The notes: generated by a model not told the origin, from the letters alone. A stretch of DNA of 64,000 nucleotides from Aphelenchoides besseyi (GCA_024699855.1 JAMPIQ010000002.1:8246001-8310000); one strand, 5' to 3'. Positions 1 through 13,640 are shown, counted from the stretch's first letter. Numbers and translations are program-made.

Positions 1-326
1 ATTAACAACAACCAAAAGACCCAACCGCAAAGTTTATGGGTGGTGGCTGCTGTGCGATCATTCGACTTGTTGCCAGTGGACTTCAAAGTACGTCAACAGC
101 TGCGCGACTGAAGAGAAACGCTTAGTCAAGAAACAATTAAACTTTTTCATTGCAGTGCTTGATTAATGATACACGTAGAGAAAATTTCTACTAAGTTTCA
201 AACGTGGGAATCTGCTAACGTGAGAGTTTGTTTTTCACTGCAATTCAATCTCAGCAATCAAAATAATCAAAAGTGTACAGAAGTTTGGTTAAAAGTTCTT
301 AGTCTTGACGTTTCCTAATCAAACAG

Positions 327-792
327 TTACATAACTAGATGATTTCTGGTAGCTTCGAACTGTTTGACGGATATTGAAGATGTTAAAGTTTGCAGTGTAA
401 TCGCTTTCTTCACCTTTTCGATATTCCAGTTTGCTATACGAAGACGTGGATCACGCAAATTGACGACGGGAATCTTGACGGAGGAGCTGCGTAGTTCGGA
501 AGCGAGCAAACTGAGATGTTCAATCGCAAATTCGCAGCTTATGAACATCCGGTTTCCTTCGTCCAATCGATCGATCTATGAGATTTGGACGCTTCGTCAC
601 AAGAGGCGATTTGGAGCCAAACGGAATTCGCGCGCAAAGGTCTCGAAAGAAGTAAAAAATTTGGCTCTTCGGTGGTTGCTCGTTTTCATTTCACTCGACA
701 GCCGAAGGCGATCGTCCCGCTCGACCGGTCGCCTTCGGGGGTCTCTAAGCTCCACAAACAGTAAAGAGGTGCTTCGATTTGAGTTTAGCCAT
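327..792 (-). CDS. possible small orphan protein, 97 aa
   Basis: I do not recognise this protein. Four exons on the minus strand join in frame: 792-760, 666-601, 575-414 and 359-327. They give an ATG start (MAKLKSK) and a TAA stop. The introns are 93, 25 and 54 nt with GT/AG ends; the 25-nt one (600-576) is extremely short but matches a 27-nt intron in another gene here. The longest exon has ordinary protein-like composition (for example PVVNLRDPRLRIANWNIEK) and no stop. No signal peptide, membrane segment or domain is visible. It would be transcribed divergently from the cadherin gene. A plus-strand frame of 157 codons overlaps it but looks less protein-like. The model depends on choosing among several splice sites, so it is tentative. 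Confidence 0.33.
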
Positions 793-2316
793 CTTGTCCT
801 CAGCGGTCAACAAATTTGTGCTCCTGCGCGTTCATGAGCGGAATCGAGAGAGAGCGGCCAAACCATCGCTTTCGTGCTGCTTCTCCTCTCAAGCTTCAAT
901 AATCGAACAACTGATGACCACTACTCACGATTCTTTTGATTGCGCAGCCTATCATCCAAAAATGACCACTGATGTTAGGCGAGAGTTACGTGTTGAAGCA
1001 GCTGTTTGAGTTTCGTTGGGCCCTACTTTTCGTTGTTGAAGTTGTAATTCGATCGCTTATTGTTTTTTGCCCCAGTCGATACGATTTCTTGTATTTGGAT
1101 TATACAACAACTTTTTTCACGCAATTTCAAGAAGTTTGATCGAATGACTCGATTGATTGCTTTCGATTGGTGGATCGCCCGTCGAGTATCCGGTTACTCG
1201 ATCATCTTCTTCCTATTGTCCATTTTCTTTTGGTTGCGAGGACGAGAGTTTCGTCGATTATAATCGCTGTGCTTGATTTCGATCGTCTTCCGCAATTCAT
1301 AATCCTCTTCAAGATCTTCCGCTTGACCATTTGTTTTTTCTTCGACATCGTTAGAGCCTGAAGTTTAAATCCGATTAGCGGCAACGAGTCTCGGTTTGGA
1401 ATACGAAGTTCACTCCAACGAAATGACCGCAGCTTTCGTTGATCTATTGAGCAATCAAGTTGAAACTTTCGAACTGTTAAGCCGACGATCTAATGCGCTT
1501 CGAAAGGTCAAAAACGTAATTGCCGATTGTATTCTCGAGTTTTGCGATCAATGTACGACAAGGGACCGCGTTTAATCCGCGCGATTTGACCATCTGGCAG
1601 TCAGTCAGTCAATCAATTTGATTGTCTACAAACGTGCACTATTTCGACTTACAAAAACGTGCGAGTCCCGCGTACACTCAACGGTCCGTTTTGAAGTGTC
1701 CGGTGGTCAAACGGTTCATTAGGAGCCGAAGTAGGTGGTTTGGCTTTCGAGAGTTTGAATGACCCTGTGGCTCAATGTCACGGTTGTGTAAAAAGAATCA
1801 CTTGTTCGACACGCACAATCAGATTACCGACCACGCGTCACGCTTTGATCGACTGCGTATCAAATTAATTGTCCCGATCATATTGAGAGCGTGATGCGAA
1901 CTTAGAGATCAGATTTACAATTTTTATTCACTGTGGAATTGCAAGGACACTTACGGTTAACGACAATCGATTCGACCTTCTCGTTTTTTCCTGTGCAATG
2001 TCCCGATGGGGAATACGAATAAACAAGATCCAACTTATTGGTTTTACTTTCGTCTTCAGTTGAAACGCACAATTCAATGAACTTCGCAAACATTGCCGTG
2101 AGGTAGCGGAGTCAACAAAACTGACCGTTTGCTCTTGTCTCTTTGTTTATGCTGCGCGTTTTCTCTCACTTAAAATTGTCCTCATTTAGATTGGCTCTAA
2201 GATACGTGATTGATTTTCGACTACTTCTTTTGGCTGTGGAATCGATTTGTTCTTATGCTCAACATCACACAAACAACTGACATCAAAGCAAACGTCCACA
2301 GTCAGCGGTCGTTGTA
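793..2316. other. intergenic region upstream of the cadherin gene
   Basis: There is no open frame here that I would call a gene. The short frames on both strands have skewed composition and no supporting splice pattern. The stretch lies between the divergent small gene on the left and the cadherin start at 2317, so it probably holds the cadherin promoter and perhaps non-coding 5' exons. A short direct repeat of GTCA/GTCAG units occurs near 1600-1615. Confidence 0.5.
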
Positions 2317-5300
2317 ATGCGAATGCGTGGTTTTTCGATTACGCACACTACGTGGACACCAATTTTGGTTTTACTTCTCAGGATACAGATTGTTGTTTTT
2401 GCTCAACACGTCTTCCATTCCCTTCCTCAACAAGTTTTGGGAAACACGGCCAGTTCGCCGGTTATTGGACCCGTTCTTCGACACTCCTACTATCCGCCGG
2501 TTCTTAAAGTCAAGTCAAGAGAAGGATTCTTGTACGAAAATGCGGAGATTGGAACTCACGTTCGAATTCTACCCGATTTGCGATCCGATGCTCTTCAGAT
2601 TTTGGTTGAAGATCGTGATTTAGTGAGTTCATTGACGGAATCCAAAAATAAACTGTCCGTTTTCAGAAGCCGGGAATGCCACCAGCTATCTATCAGTATG
2701 TACTGCATGGTTACGGTGCTGAGAAATTTGCTGTCGATCAACGTGGTTATCTTTTCCTCAACACGGCCGGTGGTTTGGATGCCGACACCAACTCGTCGAC
2801 CTATCAGTTGCATGTTCAAGCACGAGAAGTCGATACCGAGCCATTGAGATCGAGTGATCCGATTTCATTGACCATACACTTACTCGATCAGAACGACAAT
2901 TTGCCAATTTTTCAACAACCATTTTACGTAGCCAACGTTTCTGCATCGGGACCTGCAGAGCGGTTTGTTGCAAAATTAGTGGCTACTGATTTGGATGCCG
3001 GAAAGTTTGGTCGTTTAACGTATCGAATTGTCGATGCATCGGACGGATCGCTCGGACAGTTTCGTTACGATGTTCCAACAAACAGTTTGGTTGTTGCAGG
3101 CGATCTGATTGCTGGACATCGTTATCAAGTAAAAACAAATTCATTGGGATAAATAACTAGTTTCTTCAGGTCACCATGGAAGCAGTTGATGGTGGTGGAT
3201 TGGTGGGTCGTGCGATTGTGTTTGTCAACTCGATTCCAACCACAAATACGGACTCTCGCAATCATCGTCTTAACTCCGTATCAACGGCAACTTCTCGTCT
3301 TCCAACCGCCAATCAACAACCGCTGCTTCCAATCACAAACTTTCAAAGTACGATTCAAACTGCCGCTGCACCGGTTCGCGTTTCCAGTCAAGTTCAAACG
3401 ATCGTAACGGAACTCAGCGAAGCCACACCGCCGAATTCGATTGTTGCCGTTCTTGGGGTTTGTAGTTGGACATTAGATTTCGATTAACTTGAATTAGGAC
3501 GATAATACTCGTGACGAGATCTATTTCAAAATTGTCGATGGAAACGAACAAGAACGATTTGCAATTAATCGAAATAGGTGACCGGTTAGTGTTGTACAGT
3601 TTAACTTCAAATTTAGTGGGACAGTAACAACCGCAAAAGAATTTGATCGTGAACAAACCGATCTGTACACACTGCAAATCGAAGCCCGATCCATAACTCC
3701 CGATCAGTCGTTGTACTGGACGCTGCTTCAGGTGGCAATTACCGACGTGAACGACAATTCGCCTGTTTGGGAAGGCGATCAACCGCTTTACATTCATTTG
3801 AGTATTGACGATATTGAGGCTTTTCGGCCGAATATGCGTGTAGGCAAAGTTAAAGCAAAGGATGCGGACAAAGGCGAAAACGGTCGTGTTTCCTATCGCA
3901 TAGTTGATGATCAACGGTAAGCCAATATATGAAATACCTTAGTGTGATTATCTTTTTTAGCTTATTTAAAGTCGATGAATCAACTGGAACAATCACTGTG
4001 AACGGAGATTTTACTACGGAACACTTCGGTGAACATCAATTGCGTTTGATTGCCGCAGATCACGGCGATCCGAGACTTGAAACACTAGCAACTCTTATTC
4101 TGCGCATTGATGGAAGTGTTTATACACAAGCAACATCGCCACAAACCCTAATTGCCAGTTCTTCAGCCTCTTCGTCTGCCGATTACGAAGAGCCAGAGGA
4201 AACTACCGAAGCACCGTTACTTTTCAGTCGTGCAACACTTCCAGCGCAATTTACGTCTGAAAGTGCTTCAGCTCAACCTAATGATTCGCAATCTGAAAGT
4301 CACGAAGATGTCTCTTCCCAATCTGAGACGACGGTCGAAACGACTCCATCAGCAACTTTAATAACCACAACCGCTAAGTTGATGACAACGAAAACGGATC
4401 ATGTTTCGAGTCTTTCAACAACGACAACAAAAACAACTCCTGTTTCTTTAACATCAAGAACAATTCCAATCGACACAACAACTCCACAGCTTCGTTTGGC
4501 ACCCGTTTTCAGTACGCCTTTGTTGCAAGTGATGGTCGACGAGAACGACAGTGATCTCGAACTGGCAACCATGGAAGCTCATTATCCGGACGATTTAAGC
4601 GGCCCCATCACTTATCTTATGCGTTCGGGCGACACGACTCGTTTCAGTATTTCAAGTTATACGGGAAAACTTATCTTGTTAAAACCATTGGATGCGGAAA
4701 CGGATCGTGAATTCACAATAGTTATTGGAACAGCCGAATCGTCGAGTTTAGCCACGGATTCAAACCTGGCGCACACCGCAACGATCACTGTTCGAGTTTT
4801 GGATGTGAACGATTGGATACCGGCATTCGAAACTAATAACTATCATCTGAACGTCGCCGACAACACAGAACCCGGTACTATCGTCGGGCAAGTCACGGCA
4901 TTTGATCAAGATCGTGATGTAAGAGATTGGATGCCAATTCATCGTATATGATAATTTCAGGATCCAAACAACAGAATTCATTATCGGGTTGCAAGTACAG
5001 ATGGAACGGAAAAACTATTCAGCGTGAATGCTGAGAATGGATTGTTGACTTTGAATCACGAGTTGAAAGAACTGACCGGAAAGAAATTGACTGTAAGTTT
5101 ACTTATTCATTTAGCTTCAACAGATGGTCTTACAGTTGTTGGTCGAAGCATCCGATGAGGGAGAACCGGCACAATCAACACAAGCCACGGTAACAATCGA
5201 CATTGATGCGTCGGAAACGCAAGTGATTCCGAAGAACGAGAAACCTCGACGTCCAGTTCCCGGAACAATTCAATTCTCTCAACGAAATTACACGTAGATT

Positions 5301-7055
5301 ATTAAAAAAATCTTATTGAAGTCCAAATTGTTTAGATCATCGGTTCTGGAAAGCGTTCGACCACCACATTTGGTTCAAACGTTGACTGTGATAAGCAAAC
5401 CTAAGGACCCTCGATTCATAATGTGCGCAATTGTGTCCGGAAACTATCGTCAAGCCTTTTCAATATCTCCAAATTCGGACGGAAACTGCGAACTTCGAAC
5501 TCAATCGGCACTTGATCGCGAAGTGATCGAACGATATTTGTTGAATGTGACCGTAACCTCTGAACTACAAACCGATTTTGCGCTCATCGCTGTGGTCATT
5601 TTGGACGTGAATGACAATCCGCCCAAATTTCAATTCGCACCAGAAAACACGGTTGGAGCTTATTTTGTGGGAATCAGTTCGGAGGCTCCCGAGTCAACAC
5701 GCGTTCTGACAGTTAAAGCAGAAGACGCTGATTTGGGAGCTGCTGGACAAGTTCGTTACGAGATCGACACCCTTTCTACCGATGCAAAGTTCTTTTCTGT
5801 CGATGAACAAAGTGGTGAACTGAAATTGAAGCAATCTATGATCCAGTTAATGCAAAATAACAAGCGAAACAATTTCGAATTGAAGGTGAGAAGTTGTCTT
5901 ACGATCCCTAATAATTCAAACTTTAAGGTTGCTGCTTGTGACTCACCGACGACCGGACAACGTTTGTGCTCGAAAGCGGATGTTTTCGTTAACGCAGTCA
6001 CTGATCAGCATCGATTTGTAACTACAATTCAGGGTGCTCAACCACAACAAATTAGAGCTCACGAACAGGTAACTTCGACTTACGATCCGTTAATTGACTA
6101 CTCGATATGAAGGATTTGATACGAGCAATACGACAGTTTACGAATTCGTGTAGTCTGATTAGCATGGAAGGAATGAGGGAACGAACGAACCAGCCGATGA
6201 GCAGCGAGCCGAATATTGAAGTCTATTGGTTTGCTCAGAATCCGCAAACACATAAAGTTTGCCGAAAAAAAGACATCAAGTAATTGCAACAATCAGTCAT
6301 TTAACTCATCAAACATTCTAGAACTCTTTTCGAAAAAACTTCCGTTGATTTGCTTACCGGAAAACTCAAGCCCTGGTTTCGATTAGCCAGCATGCAGGAC
6401 AACATTGGACGCTCGGAGTCGACCACCGGTCTCACAGCATCAGGAATATTGGCCTCCATAGAATGGAACGACAAAACGATGATTGCTGGTGCTGTTGCTT
6501 TGTCCATAGCAGTTTGTGGTCTTTTCGCTGTTTGTGGAGTTTGTGTGTATTGGCAAAGAAGAAAGAATCGACGTAATCACGTCCATACATATCCAAACAT
6601 CTATCCCTTACCCAAGTATAACTCGGCAATCTACGTGCCCGGAGGCGGAACTTTGGAGCGAGATAAAATATACGAAACACAGGTAAGTGATTACAAAAAG
6701 AAATGAATTGGAAATCCAATTAACTGTCTTAGTTATTGCAGATGCTCGAGTTACCAATGAGTGATGAGGATTTTGCAACCTTGAAACAAAGTTCGATTCG
6801 CTCTGATCCACGACTTTCGGCTCCAACATATCGTTTCCAGAATCAACCGCCGTATCGTCAGATTCCAAATCGACCGCCGCACGGCGCTTTTACCTACGGT
6901 CGACCACTTCAAGACGACGGCGATTTCTCGATGGAAGAAAGCATGTATGCCGTGAATACACCGGGACGATTGGATCCATTCACAAAGTAAGTTCAGTTTG
7001 CAACAACAAAAACGAATGATTGAATCATGAAAAAAGTTTTAGATATCGAAAATAA
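2317..7055 (+). CDS. transmembrane cadherin with Ser/Thr-rich insert
   Basis: This is a type I membrane adhesion protein. The start at 2317 gives a hydrophobic signal peptide ending near VVFAQ. Cadherin repeats follow, recognised by Ca2+-binding linkers DQNDNLPIF (about 2893-2920), DVNDNSPVW (about 3745-3770), DVNDWIPAF (about 4802-4830) and DVNDNPPKF (about 5604-5630), with DxD and AxDxD motifs between them. A Ser/Thr-rich, probably O-glycosylated segment (about 4140-4500) separates repeats. One membrane span lies at about 6478-6550, followed by basic residues and a tail of about 120 residues ending TKYRK (last exon 7043-7055). I see no catenin-binding motif, laminin-G or EGF domains, so it is not a classical E-cadherin type. 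Many introns are 40-60 nt. The orthologue among nematode cadherins is not determined. Confidence 0.88.
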
Positions 7056-8304
7056 CTGCCTCACGAAAATTGTATTCTAAAACTTTTGCTCAAAACGTTC
7101 AGAAATTAACCCCAAAACCTCTCACGGGCTCTCGTTATTCGCACTTACATGAGTACTCATTAACTTTGTTTAGACGATTCCAACCTTTTCAAATGATTCC
7201 AACACCCGACTACAGTTATTCCAATCAACACCACAACAAAAGCATTCACTAATAACTGAACAACAATCGCAAGTTCTATTAACCCTGAAAGTCACGATGC
7301 TCAATATTTACATTTTCCACCGATTTCTAACCACTTTGTTGTTTTTGTTTTGACGACCTGAATTTGCCCGATGGTCGTTCTTAAATTTTGTTTATTCTGC
7401 TAAGTTGCTTGTACATAATGCAAATAAAAAGAATCAATGAACGACTTAATGGAATAAGAGGCGGTCGAACTGAAATCAAGTTTACAGCTTTGAATTCGAA
7501 ATTCAGCACATTCAAAGACCGCAGATGAAACTACGTAGAAATTAGCTGTTGGATATTGTGTGCGGGAGTCGACTGAACAACGTTTTGAAGACTTAGTTAG
7601 TGAATGAATCACAAAGATTGTTCGATTAGCAGCATTTTGAATGCGGAAAAGTTTTGGTTAGATGACTGATTATTGTTGTTTTGAACACAAAGGACAAGAG
7701 CTGAGATTAAGATGTGCCGATGACAAGGCTGAGGTAATCCTATTGAACGCACAAACAACTCGGAATTAAAATGCAAGAACAAGACGACGATTTGGCTCTT
7801 TTTACATTCAGTGCAGTTCAACAGAAAGTCATGTTTATAAGAACTTTTAGCGTTGGACTAATTGACGTGGCCTGCGACAATTAGTGACGAAAAGATTACG
7901 GAAAAATGATTACACTTATGGTATATGAGTCAAAAGGCACCAAAACGAAAATGCAAAAACAAGATGTGAAGCCCAGCTTCTGCTCGTTTCATAGTAAGCA
8001 TCGATGAGAAGGGGAAGGCATCTGTTTTGTTAAAGGTGTGAAGCCACTTGATAAAAGGAAGAAAAATCGAAGGCAACAAAACGATTTAACGCTCGTATTA
8101 TAACCCTTGAGGCCAATAACAAAATTATTAAGAAAACAGTTTGAGGCATATTGTTTTATAACTACGGAGAAAAATTTAAGATCACAGTTTTTGTTTACGA
8201 AATTACAAACATCATTAAGAAGAGTCTCAAGCCGAAAGTTGTACATAAACGGTAGAATATATGATTAGTTAGTCCATTGAATGCTTATTTTAATGAACAA
8301 AACG
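7056..8304. other. 3' flank of cadherin and convergent SET-domain gene
   Basis: Both neighbouring genes end here. The sequence is AT-rich with scattered short frames and no credible gene. A poly(A) signal AATAAA at 7423-7428 could serve the cadherin gene, which would give it a 3' UTR of about 370 nt. Confidence 0.5.
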
Positions 8305-11300
8305 TTACGTTGCAGAAGTTCGATCCGGAAGTCCATTTGCTCTTTTGGGTTTTTCCATTAACGTCTCCAATTCTTTCGGAATTTCGTATGGTTTTGCATT
8401 TTTGCGGATCAGGGCGTCGAACTCTTCGGCAAACTTTGATTTTTGGATCACAACTTTCTGCTTTGTTTTCTCGCTATAAGTTCCCACTGTACGCGGACGT
8501 CCTCGACCACGTGGTTGCTGCGGTGGTGTGAGAGTAGTTGGCTATAAAGATTGAGAAGTAAAGAACGAAACTCAGTACCAACCTTTTCATCAATAGACAC
8601 ACGAGTTCTTTTCGGCGATTGAGGCTCATTTTCGGTCGGTATTTCTACGTGTTTTGTTGCATTTCGTTTGACTCCTTTCACCCGATCAGCGATTCCAACC
8701 GAGGGCGTGTAGTCGAAATCCGTTGAAAGAAGATTGGCCAGCTCGCGATTTGTAGATGTTTTTCGTGTTGCACTGCGAGTCGTTTTCTTTTCGATAGCAG
8801 AGGTCTTCGGCAAAGAAGCCGTACGACTTGGAGACAAAGTTGAAGAAACGCTCGTTTTGTTCGGTGAATGTCGACCAGGAGATGCTGAAGCGGAAGTTGA
8901 AGAAGAAGCAGTTTTCTGCGCTGTGGTTGTTGTACTGTCACTACTTGGCAAATCGTGAATCAAAATAGTTGCAACTTCGAGGTCTTCCGACAATGACGAC
9001 GGATTATTGGGTGCCGGTTTCTGTGGACTTGCGGTTCGTTGTTTGCGTTGTGGTTGAACTGCCGGTGGTGAAGAAGCGACTTGATGGTGGTTAATTGAAA
9101 CCGTGGGTGGGAGTGCTGCAAACTGTTGTGGATTTTGTTTGAACTCTTGCACAGGACATGAAGTTGTTTTGTCTCCGTAGGTTTGGCACGGACACTCGAA
9201 ATCGGATAAATCGACTTCATCTCTTAATCCAATATCCAACGGAATAGTCACCTCGTCCACGGCGTCAATTTGTGTTGCTGCAACCAAAAACAGATGCAAT
9301 TCATCGTTTTCAGTTACACAATGACGAATCACGGCATTTGGTTGACACGATTTGCGAATTGATGTCAATAAACTGCCGTGTTTCGATGCGTCAGCGTAAA
9401 CACGAATTGGAGCACCCCTGTGATTTCTAGTTGATTAATTCAACGAATGTTTAGAACTTACTCATCACGCGGAACATCGTAAACAACACTGGAGCGGAAT
9501 TTCAAGCGTTGAGCCGTTCGTTCATCGGGCAACATGATCGTCGACTTGTACTCGATAATCGGGGTTCCTTCCTCGATCTTGTTCTTCGACGCAATTCCGT
9601 AAGTGAGCGGAGCGACGAGTAATGAGTGAACAATCTCAGTTTCCGGAGTCGAATTCGGATCCAACTTCTCAAATAATTCCCGTTCACCCTTAAAGTTCAA
9701 ATCAACATTTGGGATTTACAAACGAGAACTCACGGGCAACATCTCAGCCACGACCTTACGAATTCCACGTGTATTTCCGGTCAGCGTTTTTGAGGCGCCT
9801 TTAATTGGCGTATCAATTTCTGGACCGTTAATTGATTGTCGATGCGGAGGGGCGTTCTTGTCTTTTGGTTTTGGTCCACGCTTCTTTGGAGCACTTGCCA
9901 TTCCGTGAAGTGGCTTTGAAGATTGTCCCGCACTTAACCGCTTGCTATCACGCTGTTGTTTTCGCAACACCTTCTCTTGCATTTGAACGGCATCTTCGAC
10001 CATAACAGTCAGTTCACGTGGTTCGCATTGTTCGCAATAGTATTTGGAATTGTTGTTTTCGAGAACCTCTTTGGGTACGGCCATACAACGAATATGTTGC
10101 CAAACGCTAAGAATCAATTAGATGATGAAATTAACAGTAGAAACTTACTTGCACTTGTCACACTCGATCATGTTTCCATCGTCGTGCTTCATGCCACAAA
10201 TGCATCGAGTAACATAGTCAACTCCTTCGCGTTCAACCGCAGCATTTTGCATTAATTCGGACTTCTTTTTTCTTCCACGTTTTGATTTCTGTTCGGTTGG
10301 TAGCGAAGTTTTTGCAGTACGACGTGGAGATGTAGCGGCTTCAAGATTTTGCGGTCGATGAATACGTGGACGACCGACTTGCGCTGGAGGCGTATAGAAA
10401 CTCGTACCGCCGATTTGATTTGGTCTTTTTGTTTGTTCTTGGAAGGTTGAGACTTGAGAAGTAGGCATTGGATAAAGTTGTTGGGAGTTGGATTGACTAT
10501 ATGAATCTTTTGACGATTTGGAAATCTGAGATTGCTGTACTAATGTGCTGTTCGATGGCGAGCTTGTAAACGTCGACGAAATTTGACGTGAATGTTGGTT
10601 TGCGGACGTGTTCATGTGTCTTGGCGGAGCGATTGTCGGCGCTTGGAAGGTGTTAAAATAACCGTGTGGATCGGTAGTTGTGGCTCCACTGATTCCGCCG
10701 ACATTTGTCGGCTTTTGCGAAGTAGAGTTGACGGTGTTTGATTGAGCAGTAAACGAGTTGTTAGCTCCTTGTTGTTTTTGGAAAAACTTTTGATTCCTCT
10801 GTTCTTCTTCTTCGACCACGTCAATCAATGCCGATTCGTCGTCTCCGATCGATGGCTGCGATGAAACACCCAGTTGTGTCTGCGCAGATTGTTGTTGAGA
10901 AGGCGGTGGACGACGAGTTTGCGGGTGCAAAATTCGCGGAGTTCGATTCTGCAGGTTTGCCGATTGTTGGGAGAACGAACCGGCGTGTGGACTCTCAGTT
11001 CCTTCAACGTGATACGAACGATTATGTACCGGTTGACGTAAACTGGAACTATACGACGAACTCGATAGATCCATACCGCGAACAATTGGACGGCGATTTG
11101 ATATCTCGGGCGAACGGATGTGTCTCGGTTGTCCGTAGGTTGGTTTTCCGTTGTTCACGATGATTTTTGCTGAAAACGAAATGATTAGAGAAAGTGCATC
11201 AGAAACCTTACAACTTCGTCCAACAATTTGTTGTTGTGGACTTTGTTGGACCTGCCCGGTTGCATCTACGACTTGAGTGCCTGGCGGAATCATTCGACTG

Positions 11301-12051
11301 TTAATTGTTGTGTAACGATAAATTCGCGGTGGTCCCTCAGCAGGTCGTGGCCTAAGAATTCGGATTTTGAATCGTGTGTTCAGTTCATTAAATTACATTG
11401 GACGACGAGTGATTGCCGGTATTCCGGATTCCAGTCGTATGTCACGAGGTCCCAGTGGTTTTCCATTCAAAATCTCACGAGTCATTCGATTATCGTCTCC
11501 AGCAATTGAAATTCGCGAATCGCCGCGTTGCATATAACGATCGACGATTGAATCCTTCGCGTAGCTGACGGCCGCGTAGTTGCTACTCGGGCCAAGACGA
11601 ATCACACGCTGCTGGTCGTTCTGTGCGCCCAACATCAGACGTCGTCCATGTGGTTGAGAGTTACGAGTTGATGGTCCCTGGTCTTCTAGAATTCAAACTG
11701 ATTAAGGTAAACGAACACGAAAACCAACTTAGATAATCCACTAAGCCATCCATTTGGGGAAATGGTTTGCCGTTCTCTCCGTAATTGGCGTTTCCGACGC
11801 TCACCGACGCCAAATTCGATGTCTTGTAGTTGTGATCGTGCTTAAAACCAGCGAAATAAAAAACAAACGAATAAGAGACTAACCTCAAAGTTACTGACCG
11901 GAGTGTCGTCGGTTGGTGGATCGGCGACTTCAACTGTTTGATGTTCCTCGACGTCATCTTCATCAATGGTTACACTTATCAACGGCTTTTTGTTCACTTC
12001 GGGCTCAACAGTCGGCGGTCCTTCCTGTTGTTCAGCACTTACTTCGGCCAT
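8305..12051 (-). CDS. PHD and SET domain protein, MLL5/SETD5/UpSET family
   Basis: This is a chromatin regulator. Exon 1 (12051-11884) starts MAEVSAEQQ. A long disordered Gln/Ser-rich region follows, then an AT-hook-like KRGRKKKS, then a PHD finger (about 10256-10020: CICGMKHDDG, then ECDKC, then WQHIRCM, then YYCEQCEPR). The SET domain lies at about 9690-9170 and includes GIASKNKIEEGTPIIEY and RKSCQPNAVIRH. The tail carries a second AT-hook (PRGRGRPRTV) and ends at 8305. PHD plus a SET domain with SCxPNAxxRH in place of the usual NHS motif is typical of human MLL5/SETD5, fly UpSET and C. elegans SET-9/SET-26. From family knowledge such proteins bind H3K4me3 and lack or nearly lack methyltransferase activity. 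Introns are mostly 40-50 nt. Confidence is high for the family, lower for individual exons. Confidence 0.9.
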
Positions 12052-12560
12052 TGCGACTGAAACAAAAGAATGAACGCAATCTATAACCGCAAGCAGCGGA
12101 CAATGGGAATCACGAGTTAGCCGAAAAACACGAAAAATTTGCGGCAAAAATTGCGTGACCAAAAGAACGCAAACCAACACTGGGAATTACAAGAAGCTTT
12201 TCTTGATTCCAATCAGATTTCACTCTCGACTAAACAAAAATTCTCTGCGGCTATCGAATTATTTTGGCGCGTCGATTTGGTGCGGCGCGTTTATGCGCCG
12301 CAACAGCGTCTGCTGAAGGACGCACAACCGAGGTGCTTCGTCTTTCCAGTCGTGACCGTTCGTGCACTCAAATGCCCATTTTCACGGCGATCAGTTCGAC
12401 GTCCAAGTTTGCTAGAAAAAGGTCTTCAGACAGAAAATGAAAGAAGAACACAAATTTGCATAACGGAATCACAGATTCCCTTTCTTTTCCGTTTCAATCT
12501 TCGTGATTGCAATTCGGAGTTCCGTGCCGGTTCTTTGCGGCTTCTGAATCTCAAAAGACA
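12052..12560. promoter_or_regulatory. short divergent promoter region
   Basis: These 509 nt separate the start of the SET-domain gene (minus) from the start of a secreted-protein gene (plus), so both promoters must lie here or within 5' exons. No TATA box or named motif was identified. Frames in the stretch do not look protein-coding. Confidence 0.45.
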
Positions 12561-13640
12561 ATGTTCTTGATGAGCGTCATTGTTTTGATTGGTTCGTTCA
12601 TGTTCTTCGGATTGTGCACGAAGCGACAAGTAAAGGTGGAGGTCTCGAGCTTCCTCATTTAACAGCTTTTAAGGACAATAAAATAACTCAGAATACCAAA
12701 CAACCGGCGTTGAAAGACGTCCGACGAGCGGTGGAAAACGAAAGCAACATGATGCCACTTGGAAACGTGAACTTGCGAACCACCGATACCGATCTTCTAA
12801 ACAGTCGGGGAATTTCGTGAGTTTCCGTTTGAAAACGCTGTTTAACGCTTGTTTAGACTATTTGGTGCGGTAGTTGATGAAAAAGAGAAACAGAAAAAGA
12901 GAGTTTGTTGGTCAATCAATCATCCTTTATTGTTTCGATGTTATAGACCGAAAACGAAGAAACAGATTTGTGTTCGTTGGACGAGAAGCAGGCGGCCAAA
13001 AAGAAACGAAAAGCTGGTGAATCAAAACGTACGAACGAACAGCAATTGCCACCGAAGCCCGTTCAGGTACTACTTTCAAGCTCCAGATCATTGATCGCCT
13101 TTTTCAGTCTATGTTTGCTGAACCACAACCAATTCAGGGTCGAATCATTCAGGTAGAGGTTCGAAAGTGTTCACATCGACAATCATACTCATAGTTTAGC
13201 GTCCAACCGGCACCCAAAAACCAAAACCTTTGAAAACACAAAGCAAAGAAAAGTTGGCCGCCACTACGGTAAAACCCACTCAACAGGAAGAAACGAAAGA
13301 AAAGACAATGAAAGTGGAGGCCGCAACACAACAAACGAAAATCGAAGGACCAACAATGCAGAACGATAAGACTCAACGCTCGGACAGTAAAATGAACGTT
13401 GAGTCGTCGAACACCACGAATTTGCTGCAATCCGAAGACAAAACTCAAGTCGAATTGAACTTCATGGCTAGTGCTAAAAGTGGAGCTAAAGGCCGCAAAA
13501 AACCGGTAAGACCACAACAGGCTGTTCATTCGTCGTCACAGAATAATCAGGAGAATGAAAAGGACGAGAAGGCCGTGGACAGGTCGCTTTTTGTGCAACA
13601 AACTCAAATCGATCCAACAAAAATGTCCGCCGGTCAGTGA
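12561..13640 (+). CDS. secreted low-complexity protein, not recognised
   Basis: The start at 12561 gives a short hydrophobic leader, MFLMSVIVLIGSFMFFGLC, a likely signal peptide. The rest is hydrophilic and probably disordered, rich in Lys, Glu, Gln and Thr, with lysine runs (AAKKKRKAG) that could be basic cleavage sites. Exons inferred in order: 12561 to about 12624, then DNKITQNTKQ..., then ...DLLNSRGIS, then LFGAVVDEKEKQKK..., then TENEETDLCSLDEK..., then SMFAEPQPIQGRIIQ, and a last exon from about 13200 to the TGA at 13638-13640. Introns are about 35-60 nt. No folded domain or conserved cysteine pattern is visible. It may be lineage-specific. The first exon junction is the least certain part. 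Confidence 0.6.

Noticed and set aside
364..837. Plus-strand open frame of 157 codons near the left end
   Set aside because: No domain or ATG context. The antisense exon set gives better protein-like composition and splice signals, so this looks like a shadow.
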